Source: Treponema bryantii
GTDB taxonomy: Bacteria > Spirochaetota > Spirochaetia > Treponematales > Treponemataceae
Assembly: GCF_036492245.1 (NCBI RefSeq)
Contig: NZ_AP025286.1
Coordinates: 868,001-932,000 of the forward strand
Direction: 5' to 3'
Length of the DNA stretch: 64,000 bases
The stretch's first letter is position 1, and each line of letters starts with the position of its first letter. This document shows positions 8,743-16,000 of this stretch, piece after piece. Below the pieces are notes generated by a model. The model saw nothing but the letters and a program-made list of their open reading frames with translations, did no database searches and was not told the origin of the DNA. The translations under genes and the position numbers were made by a program.

Positions 8743-10755
8743 TTAGAAGCGCTCTGCTTTTTTACCGTTCTTCTTGTAGAGTGCAGCTCCACCATTTTTG
8801 CGTGATGAAGAACGTTCTGTCTGTGCATGAACGTTTGGCTTATTTCCCTTTGCATTAAGACGGCCACGAGGTGCCTTATCTGATTTTGCAGAGTCTCGTT
8901 TACCACGAGAAGGGCGTTCACTGCGAGACGGAGCAAAATCTGCTTTGTCATTATGAGGTCTGCGAGGTCCTCTTCCGCCGTCTTTTTCATCAAAGTGCAT
9001 ATGCGGAAGCTTTCGGTTAGATTTTGACATCTCAATAGCTTTGCGTGCAGAAGCAACAGGAAGACTTACAAGAGAGAACTTCTGAGCAACATCGATGTCG
9101 TCTACGAGGCGGCCTGGAATATGAAGCAGTTCGCTGAAGTAGTCTGCAATTTCTTTAGCACGGTATCCGTCTTTTTTACCAAGAGAAATGAAAATACGTT
9201 TCTGATCACCGCGTGGTGCAGAAGAAAGTGTATTGATTTTTCCGTAGTGCTTTGGAGAAAGCTGATCGCCGTATACAGTTGAGAGAACTCCGGCAAGTAC
9301 CTGCTGTGCATCCTGTCCTTCGCAAAGAGCTGCAGCGAGGTCTGTGAAAAGTGGAGTGAGGAGTTCAGATTTTACGGTGGATACGGTGGTTGTGCTTGTC
9401 GAAACTACCGCAGATGTCGCATCGTTGTTGAGTTCTTCGGATGTTTCGATACACTCGCTTTGCGAGCTCTCAACAATCGTATTGAATACTTTTTCCTTCA
9501 ACTCTTTGATAACGCGTTCGTTCTTTACGTTCAAAACTTCGTTTACACTTGGAATTTTTCCTTCGATAAACTCGCTCTTTGTGGCCTTCTTAATATTCTT
9601 TGAAAGGAAGCCGAGCTTACGACGTTCTTCCGGACGAACGAATGTAACTGCAATACCTTCTGTTCCGGCGCGGCCTGTACGACCAATGCGGTGAACGTAA
9701 GTTGCTGTATCAAAAGGAAGAGAGTAGTTTACAACGTGAGAAACTCCCTTAATATCGATACCGCGGGCAGCTACGTCTGTTGCAACGAGGATGCGTGTCT
9801 TTTTCATGCGGAATCGTTCAAGAACTTTTTCACGCTGGTTCTGCATGATATCGCCGTGAAGGGCAGCCGCTTCGTAACCGCGGAGGTCGAGTTCGCGTGT
9901 AACACGGTCTGCATCTGATTTTGTCATTGTAAATACAAGACCATAGAAATCCGGTGAAATGTCGATGAGGCGAACAAGAGCTTCAATCTTTTCGCTTTCC
10001 TTTACAACCCAGTATTTCTGGTCGATGAGGAGTGCTTCGTCAATTACATTTTCCTCTTCGATAATGTCATACTCGCCCATAAAATCGCCGGCAATCTTGA
10101 GGATTGGGGCAGGCATAGTTGCACTGAAAAGAAGGATACGGCAGTCTGGATTAGCGTGACGGAAAATTTCTTCGATGTCGTCAATAAAGCCCATATCCAG
10201 CATTTCATCACCTTCATCAAGAATGAAGTATTTGATTTTGCTGAGGTCGAGAGTTTTGCGGTCGATGTGATCTTTAATACGTCCCGGTGTTCCAACAACA
10301 ACTTCGCAGCCACGCTTGAGGTCTTTAATCTGAGCAGCGTAAGAAGCACCACCATAAAGTACAGTAGTTCGTGGATAGTCTGAAGTAGAAAAAGACTGCA
10401 TCTCAGTGCAGGTCTGCATTGCAAGTTCACGGGTTGGTTCAAGAATCAAAGCTTCAACATGGTCAGACTTACCGCGTACGTTCTGAATAATAGGTAATCC
10501 AAAAGCGGCAGTTTTTCCGGTACCTGTTCTGGCACGAGCAATGAGGTTAGTATCTCCTGTAAGAAGGCGCGGAATAGCGAGCACCTGAATTGGAGAAGGT
10601 GTAACAAAGCCTTTTTTCTCAACGGCTTTCAATGTGTATTCATCAAGTCCTAAATCTTCAAAAGTTACAGTGTCTGGAGTTTCGTTTTCGATTTTTTCGT
10701 CAGTGAATGTCGAGTCTGCAGTCTGATCTGCAGTGTTTTCAATAAAATCTGTCAT
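8743..10755 (-). CDS. DEAD-box RNA helicase with DbpA-like RNA-binding tail
   Basis: 670 residues. Helicase core: Q motif GFVTPSPIQ, Walker A ARTGTGKT (75-82), PTRELA, TPGR, motif II, SAT (211-213), ARGID and HRIGRTGRAG. Motif II reads LDEGDEML (DEGD at 180-183) instead of DEAD, and the codons gaa-ggt-gat confirm the Gly. After a Ser/Thr-rich linker (about 410-470) comes a DbpA-type RNA-binding domain (about 525-600, RIFISLGKKDGYRAKEIADYF) and a basic Arg/Gly/Lys tail. It probably remodels rRNA during ribosome assembly or cold adaptation. The start lies 12 nt after a -10 box with no Shine-Dalgarno site. Confidence 0.92.
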   Translation of the reverse strand: MTDFIENTADQTADSTFTDEKIENETPDTVTFEDLGLDEYTLKAVEKKGFVTPSPIQVLAIPRLLTGDTNLIARARTGTGKTAAFGLPIIQNVRGKSDHVEALILEPTRELAMQTCTEMQSFSTSDYPRTTVLYGGASYAAQIKDLKRGCEVVVGTPGRIKDHIDRKTLDLSKIKYFILDEGDEMLDMGFIDDIEEIFRHANPDCRILLFSATMPAPILKIAGDFMGEYDIIEEENVIDEALLIDQKYWVVKESEKIEALVRLIDISPDFYGLVFTMTKSDADRVTRELDLRGYEAAALHGDIMQNQREKVLERFRMKKTRILVATDVAARGIDIKGVSHVVNYSLPFDTATYVHRIGRTGRAGTEGIAVTFVRPEERRKLGFLSKNIKKATKSEFIEGKIPSVNEVLNVKNERVIKELKEKVFNTIVESSQSECIETSEELNNDATSAVVSTSTTTVSTVKSELLTPLFTDLAAALCEGQDAQQVLAGVLSTVYGDQLSPKHYGKINTLSSAPRGDQKRIFISLGKKDGYRAKEIADYFSELLHIPGRLVDDIDVAQKFSLVSLPVASARKAIEMSKSNRKLPHMHFDEKDGGRGPRRPHNDKADFAPSRSERPSRGKRDSAKSDKAPRGRLNAKGNKPNVHAQTERSSSRKNGGAALYKKNGKKAERF
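9443..9475 (-). repeat. Palindromic repeat-like segment inside the helicase linker
   Basis: The segment holds CTCGC-TTT-GCGAG flanked by GTTTCGATACA and TCTCAAC, a layout I know from dispersed intergenic repeats in other bacteria. It is read in frame as part of the linker (around SQSECIET). A related-looking piece (GTGCTTGTCGAAACTACC) lies about 50 bp lower. No second copy was found in this window. Confidence 0.4.
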
Positions 10756-10767
10756 ATAAGTTCAGAT

Positions 10768-10796
10768 AATATACAAGAAATTGCAAAGTTAAGCAA
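10768..10796 (-). promoter_or_regulatory. Promoter of the DEAD-box helicase gene
   Basis: On the minus strand TTGCTT (10796-10791) and TATATT (10773-10768) are separated by 17 bp. The ATG at 10755 follows the -10 by 12 nt without a ribosome-binding site, so the transcript would have almost no leader. Confidence 0.5.
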
Positions 10797-10875
10797 CAAA
10801 TGTCAAAGTTTGCAATAGTCATAAGAGCTTCTTCATTCTAAAATAATCATCGTCAAAATTGGCTTCCGGTCGCGT

Positions 10876-10986
10876 ATTTGCAAGACAAAAACGCGCAATA
10901 TTGCGCTAGACGTTGTTTGTGGTATAGAAACTATTATACTGCCGCTCTCGCGGCAGCCACAAACAAAGTCTTTTTGCCCTGCAAAT
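10876..10986. repeat. Nested inverted-repeat element in the helicase-carD intergenic gap
   Basis: This 375-bp gap (10756-11130) contains no convincing gene. Its middle holds four nested or adjacent palindromes. The outer arms are 10876-10891 and 10971-10986 (14 of 16 positions pair). GCGCAATATTGCGC is a perfect palindrome at 10893-10906. TTGTTTGTGG (10913-10922) pairs with CCACAAACAA (10957-10966). CTGCCGC-TCTC-GCGGCAG lies at 10939-10956. It could be a folded RNA, a cruciform or a small decayed mobile repeat. The rest of the gap holds the two divergent promoters. Confidence 0.6.
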
Positions 10987-11092
10987 CCGCTTCCTCGCGC
11001 CAAATTTTCCTTAATTCTTTAAAATATCGGAGTACTTTTGGTTTTTTCAAGATTTCTGTGATTTATTGATCTCACTGTAAATTTCATATTGA

Positions 11093-11121
11093 TTGAATTT
11101 TTCATTTTTTTGATGTATAAT
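11093..11121 (+). promoter_or_regulatory. carD promoter, near-consensus
   Basis: TTGAAT (11093-11098), a 17-bp spacer and TATAAT (11116-11121). The carD ATG is at 11131, only 9 nt after the -10, which again suggests a leaderless or near-leaderless mRNA. Confidence 0.65.
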
Positions 11122-11130
11122 ATAGAGAAT

Positions 11131-11799
11131 ATGGCACAAAAATTTAAAATTAACCAGAAAGTGGTTTACCCAAGTCAGGGTGTTGGAATTGTAAAGGAAG
11201 TTTTTGAGAAGTCTTTTAAAGATAATACTGTCCTTTACTATAAGATTTATATTGAAGCCTCTGATATGGTTGTTATGGTTCCTGTTGAGAATGCAGAGAA
11301 TCTTGGTATTAGACAGATAGTTTCTGCCAAAGAAGCGCAGGAAGCTTTGAATCTGCTTTCAGATGATTTTGAACCAATCACTTCAGACTGGAAACTCCGC
11401 TATCAGATGAACCTTGACCTTCTTAAGAAGGGTACTGTAAAAGATATCGCTACAATTGTTCGCTGCCTTTACAACAGAAGTAAGGTAAAGGAACTTCCAA
11501 TCCTTGAGCGCAAACTTTATGATTCAGCAAAGAAACTTCTTGAAGATGAAATTGCTTATGCACTTGGAAAATCTTCAAAGGATATTGAAGCCGAGATTCA
11601 TACAAAGCTCGAGCCACCTGGAGCAACTCCAAAAATCAAACATACAATGATTCTTGATGATGATGAAGATGATGATTTGATGGATGATATTTCGGAAGGA
11701 AATAACAGACGCAGCTCAGATGATTCTGATGATGAAGATGATTCAGCTGACGATATGGGTGCGGATGACGATTTTGACGACGAAGACGATTCATTCTAA
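11131..11799 (+). CDS. carD: CarD-family transcription regulator with acidic tail
   Basis: 222 residues from the ATG at 11131. The open frame extends upstream to a TTG, but that lies inside the promoter, so it is rejected. The N-terminal CarD/TRCF RNA-polymerase-interaction domain (KINQKVVYPSQGVGIVKEVF, residues 5-60) is followed by a helical DNA-contacting region (70-155). The last 50 residues are extremely acidic (long Asp/Glu runs). CarD proteins bind the RNA polymerase beta subunit and stabilise open promoter complexes, often at rRNA promoters. The 3' end overlaps the ispD start by 35 bp, so it leads a carD-ispD-ispF operon. Confidence 0.88.
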   Translation: MAQKFKINQKVVYPSQGVGIVKEVFEKSFKDNTVLYYKIYIEASDMVVMVPVENAENLGIRQIVSAKEAQEALNLLSDDFEPITSDWKLRYQMNLDLLKKGTVKDIATIVRCLYNRSKVKELPILERKLYDSAKKLLEDEIAYALGKSSKDIEAEIHTKLEPPGATPKIKHTMILDDDEDDDLMDDISEGNNRRSSDDSDDEDDSADDMGADDDFDDEDDSF

Positions 11800-12532
11800 A
11801 ATTGCAATTATCATTACTGCGGCCGGTTCTTCTACAAGAATTGGCGGCGGTATAAAAAAAGAATATCTTCCTTATAAAAACGGCACAGTCCTCTCGGTCT
11901 GTGCTGAAACTTTTTTAAATGCCTGTGAAGGGCTTGAAATTACAGACTTTATAGTAACCTGTCCTGCTGGCGGAATTGATAAGTGTATCGAAGCCCTCGG
12001 TAAAATTGCTCCTGAAGTCAGAATTACTGAGGGTGCTGAAACCCGGCAGAAATCTGTTTACCACGGATTACTCGCTGTAACGGGCCAGCCTGATATTGTT
12101 TTGATTCATGACGGGGCAAGGCCTTTTGTGAGCCGGGAAGTTATTATGGAAGCACTGGAAGCTGCTGTAAAATACGGAGCTTCTGTTCCAGGCATTACTC
12201 CAACTGATACTCAAAAAGAAATAGACAGTGAAGGTTTTATAACCCGTCATCTGGTGCGCAGCAACCTTACTGCAGTGCAGACGCCTCAATGCTTTGAGTT
12301 TAATAAACTTCTCGAGGCTCACGGCCGCGCAGCAGCAGATGGTAAAGAATACACCGACGACACAGAAATCTGGGGTGTATATTGCGGCCGTGTCCGTGTA
12401 ACTCCAGGCGACGTAAATAATATAAAAATCACATATCCGTCAGATTTGGAAATCCTGAATCGAGTTCAGGATGACAGCGACTTACAAAATGACCAGGAGG
12501 TGCCGGATGATTCGAGTTGGGCTTGGTTATGA
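11765..12532 (+). CDS. ispD: 2-C-methyl-D-erythritol 4-phosphate cytidylyltransferase
   Basis: Third step of the MEP isoprenoid pathway (MEP + CTP to CDP-ME). The nucleotide-binding loop AAGSSTRIGGGIKKEYL is near the N-terminus; IHDGARPFV, the TPxD-type substrate motif and TPGDVNNIKIT follow, all diagnostic of IspD. I chose the ATG at 11765, inside the 3' end of carD; longer frames have no support. The enzyme proper ends at about TYPSDLEIL. The last 23 residues (NRVQDDSDLQNDQEVPDDSS...) are encoded by a palindromic repeat-like sequence and run 26 bp into ispF. T. pallidum, as I recall, has IspD and IspF fused; here they are separate but overlapping. Confidence 0.92.
   Translation: MTILTTKTIHSKIAIIITAAGSSTRIGGGIKKEYLPYKNGTVLSVCAETFLNACEGLEITDFIVTCPAGGIDKCIEALGKIAPEVRITEGAETRQKSVYHGLLAVTGQPDIVLIHDGARPFVSREVIMEALEAAVKYGASVPGITPTDTQKEIDSEGFITRHLVRSNLTAVQTPQCFEFNKLLEAHGRAAADGKEYTDDTEIWGVYCGRVRVTPGDVNNIKITYPSDLEILNRVQDDSDLQNDQEVPDDSSWAWL
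12452..12472. repeat. ATCCTGAA-N5-TTCAGGAT palindrome in the ispD 3' end
   Basis: A perfect 8-bp inverted repeat with a 5-nt loop, followed by GACA. The same arrangement, including AGTTCAGGATGACA, recurs at 60173-60197 upstream of lemA, so this is a dispersed repeat that here lies in coding sequence. Confidence 0.65.
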
Positions 12533-12980
12533 TTTACATCGCCTCGTTGAGGGCAGACGTCTGATTCTTGGCGGCGTTGTTTTTGATTTTGAAAAAGGGG
12601 AGGACGGCCATTCTGACGGCGACGTTCTTCTTCATGCAATAACTGATGCACTTCTTGGTGCTGCCGGTCTTGGAGATATCGGTTCGTATTTTCCACCTGA
12701 GGATGCTAAGTGGAAGGATGCAGATTCTGCAGAATTGCTGAGAGCAGTGTGGAAAGATGTCCGCAATGCAGACTGGAAACTTGGAAACCTTGACTGCGTT
12801 ATAAAACTTGAAAAACCAAAGTTCCTGCCTCATCGTCAGGAAGTAATAGAAAGTATTGCTGCCATCCTTGAAGTTGAAGCTTCTCAGGTCTTTGTTAAAG
12901 CAAAAACCGGCGAGAAACTCCCGCCGGTTGGTACATCAGATGCCATAGAGGCACAGGCAGTTTGCTTGCTTGAACGATAG
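12507..12980 (+). CDS. ispF: 2-C-methyl-D-erythritol 2,4-cyclodiphosphate synthase
   Basis: 157 residues, normal IspF length. IspF cyclises CDP-ME 2-phosphate to MEcPP. Visible signatures are GYDLHRL (metal-binding DxH near the N-terminus), HSDGDVLLHAITDALLGA, IGSYFPP and the KTGEKLPPVG loop. The ATG at 12507 is preceded at proper distance by AGGAGG (12496-12501). The longer frame starting at 12471 begins in the repeat at the end of ispD and is rejected. It follows ispD in the same operon and ends before the 3' element at 12981-13087. Confidence 0.93.
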   Translation: MIRVGLGYDLHRLVEGRRLILGGVVFDFEKGEDGHSDGDVLLHAITDALLGAAGLGDIGSYFPPEDAKWKDADSAELLRAVWKDVRNADWKLGNLDCVIKLEKPKFLPHRQEVIESIAAILEVEASQVFVKAKTGEKLPPVGTSDAIEAQAVCLLER

Positions 12981-13087
12981 GCGTATGGGCGGCTTGCATA
13001 GTCTCGCCGCTTGAGGCGTTTTCTGGTTGAGCCTAAAACGACCCGCTGTCGCAGCTCGTTTTTTAACGGCTCTTCTATTATAGCCTA
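12981..13087 (-). repeat. Structured 3' element, copy A, after the SpiroCoCo gene
   Basis: Read on the minus strand it begins at the SpiroCoCo stop codon. Outer stem GAGCC/GGCTC encloses AAAACGA/TCGTTTT, then GCTG-CGA-CAGC with a GGG bulge. Downstream is the conserved block GGCGAGACTATGC. Copies B (40774-40893) and C (59222-59345) share the sequence and fold. It separates the convergent genes ispF and SpiroCoCo and probably acts in 3'-end formation. Confidence 0.75.
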
Positions 13088-16000
13088 CTCCGGTAACTGA
13101 AGAATCAAATCAACTTCGTTTTCTGTAAGCTTTACATTTTCTGCAATTTCTGCAATTGTCCAGCCCTTACGCTTAAGGGTTCTTACAGTCTCGTTAATCT
13201 GAGGATTTATTGTATTTCCCTTTGCTCTTGGCTTTTTAGCAAGTTCCTGCTGAGTCATCTTCTGTAAGATGTTGAACTTGTTATCAACATCGCGGTTGAT
13301 GCCTTCAAGATCGAGCTGTGTCTTCTGAATACCTTTCTGAACAGAATTGAGTGCTTCAATACGCTTTTCTGTATCAGTGATAATACCATCAAGATCTTCA
13401 AGTTTTCCGATAGCTGTAGTAAGTTTAGGTCCACTCTGGAGAATCTTATCAACGTTTGCCTGAACCTCTTTGATTTCCTGTGGCAATGAAACAGCCTGAC
13501 GGTTACAGTTTGTAAGTCTCTGTTCGAGTTCCTTAAGTTTTTCAAACTGATTATCAACATCAGTCATAATGCGTGTTACAACTTCATCTTTTTTGTCCAG
13601 ACGTTCATATTGTTCAGAAACGTACTGAAGACGGTCGTTGTAATTACGTACTGTAACTTCCATAGATTGCAGGTCATCAGAAGTTGTGTTCAAAGACTGA
13701 ATACGATCATCAATTGTGTTTGAAAGAGCGAGCATCTTATTGAACTGCTGCTCAAGACCAATAACGCGGTTTTTCTGTGCTTCCATTCCTGCAAGCTGGC
13801 GGTTAATTTCTTCGTTTATCTTAAGGATAGAAGTATACTGAACATTCATCTTATCAGCTGAATCTGCATAGCCCTTAAGTTTTGTGAATGAATTGTTAAG
13901 CTCTGCAACATTTGCTTCGAGCTGACGGCGCATCTTGTCTGCAGTTTCATAGTTCTGAATGTTAGATTTAACGTCCTGCAATTCCTTTTCAATGTCGCCG
14001 AGACGGGTCTGAATAAGGTTTGCGTTGTCCTGCATCTTAAGAGTGAAGGCAGATTGATTTGCAGCATTTCTGTCTTCTGCTTCCTTGATGTCTTTCTTGA
14101 ATGCTTCTGTTCTTTCTTTTGCAGCTGCTTCCTGTTCTTCGAGACGAGACTTAGTATCTTCAAGCATTTTCTTGTACATACTGCCCATCTGATTTAAAAT
14201 TGATTTTGACTTTTCTTCGTATTCTTTAATAGAAGTACCGGTCTTGTTTTCAAGATCAGCAATCTTGTCGTTGAGTTCATTATGCTGATTCTGAACTGCA
14301 ACTGCGTAATCATTCATATTCTGGAGAAGCTTCTGTGCTTCTTCGTTAATCTTATCATCAGACTGTGCCTTGAACTTTTCAAGGTCAGTATTGAAGATTG
14401 CGGCTGAATCCTCGAACTGAGTTTTAAGCTGCTGCTTCCAGGTATTGAATTCTGCAAGAGCGGCATCGATTGAAGAGGAACCTGTTTCCTGTCTTGTCTT
14501 AAGAGATTCTTCAAACAGCTTAAGGTCTCCAAGCAATTCTTCCTGAAGCTTTGAAAGGGTAGTCTGTACAAGTTCTTTATTGTTTTCAATTTCTTTCTTA
14601 AGAACTTCTTCAGATGTTTTTGTAAGAGTGTTGAGGGAATTATCTGTATCACTCTTATAGCGGTTAACAAAGTCCTGAATGTCTTTAATTGAATCTTCCA
14701 TTTCCTGCTTTGTGCGTTCAATGGATGCTGCAACCTTTGTGTACTGATCAGAAGCTCTTGTCTGAAGTCCTTCAATTCCTGTCTTGAACTCATCAAGATA
14801 TTTAGTCTCAAGCTTTTTACGGTTGTCTTCGTATGTGTTGGAGATTTTTGTGAGCTTTGTATCAAGGTCGCTCTTCCATTCAGAAAGATCAGAATCAATC
14901 TGATTGCTCTTTGTTGAAAGAATCTGATTAAACTCTGATTCAAATTCCTGAATCTTAGCACTCATGCTGCCGGTTGCAGTTTCTTTGAGGCTGTCGAGTG
15001 AGCGGTTGATTTCTGTAATCTTAGATTCAATTTCGGCTGAATCTTCTTTGATTGTATTACTGAATTCTTCATGCTTCTGCTTCTGGCTTGTAGTAAAGGT
15101 ATCGAAGTCTCTGAGAATTCTGTTCTGAACTTCAGCCATTGCAGCCTTAAGGCTCTTTTCGAGTGTATCGATATCGCTTTCTGAAACCTGAATCTGTGAC
15201 AGTTTGTATTCAATATCTTTCTTATAGGCATTGAGCTGACTGTCAACATTTTCAAGAATATTGAGGTGTTTAACTTCGCTTTCTGAAACTGCCTTGCGAA
15301 CAGAATCGGTAATGATTTTTGTAAGGCTTTCGAGACGAGCGTTTGTTTCGTTCTGGAAGTTGTCGAGACGGGTTGTAGTATCTCCCTTAAAGCCTTCAAT
15401 CTGGCGGTCTGCTTCGTTCTGGAAGTTTTCAAGTTTTGCAGTTGTATCCTTTTTGAATTCTGCAATCTGAGTTTCTGCTTCATTCTGGAAACTTCCGATT
15501 TTTGAAGCAGCATCTTTCTTAAAGTCTTCAATCTGGTTATCAGCTTCGTTCTGGAAAACTTCAATCTTTGTATTTGTTTCTTTTCTGAAATTATCAAACT
15601 TAGAATTGCTTTCTGCCTTGATAGTTTCATACTTCTGTGCAGAATCACTCTGAAGTGCTTTAAGTGCCTGCTCTGTTTTAGCCTGGAACTCTTTGATTTT
15701 TGTTCCTGTCTCAGAAAGAATTGCAGTAATCTGATTATCTGCCGAGGTCTGAATACGATCAATCTTTTCTTCAGTTTCTTTCTGGATTTCTTCAATATGA
15801 TTTTCAGATGAGTTCTGGAACTGTTCAAGTTTGTCAGACGTTTCTCTCTGAATGGCTGTAATCTGAGAATCAGATGCATCCTGAAGCTGTTCAATCTTTG
15901 AAGTTGTTTCTTGTTGAATTGCGTTAATCTGAGCTTCTGTTGCAGACTGAAGTCTTTCGAGTTTCTGGAGAGTTTCGTTCTGAACGTTGTCGAGGCTCAT

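Noticed and set aside
10878-11069. 63-codon frame in the helicase-carD gap
   Set aside because: It is composed of the nested inverted repeats, with no ribosome site and no plausible protein features.
11089-11130. TTG start adding 14 residues to CarD
   Set aside because: These codons coincide with the near-consensus promoter, and the CarD domain starts at the ATG at 11131.
14962-15894. 310-codon frame in the SpiroCoCo region, other frame of the same strand
   Set aside because: It is a shadow of the repetitive coiled-coil coding sequence, made of Arg/Leu/Ser-rich low complexity.
15326-15985. Regular repeats considered as a CRISPR array or satellite
   Set aside because: The repeats are in frame, degenerate at the DNA level and conserved as an 11-residue protein pattern, without spacers.
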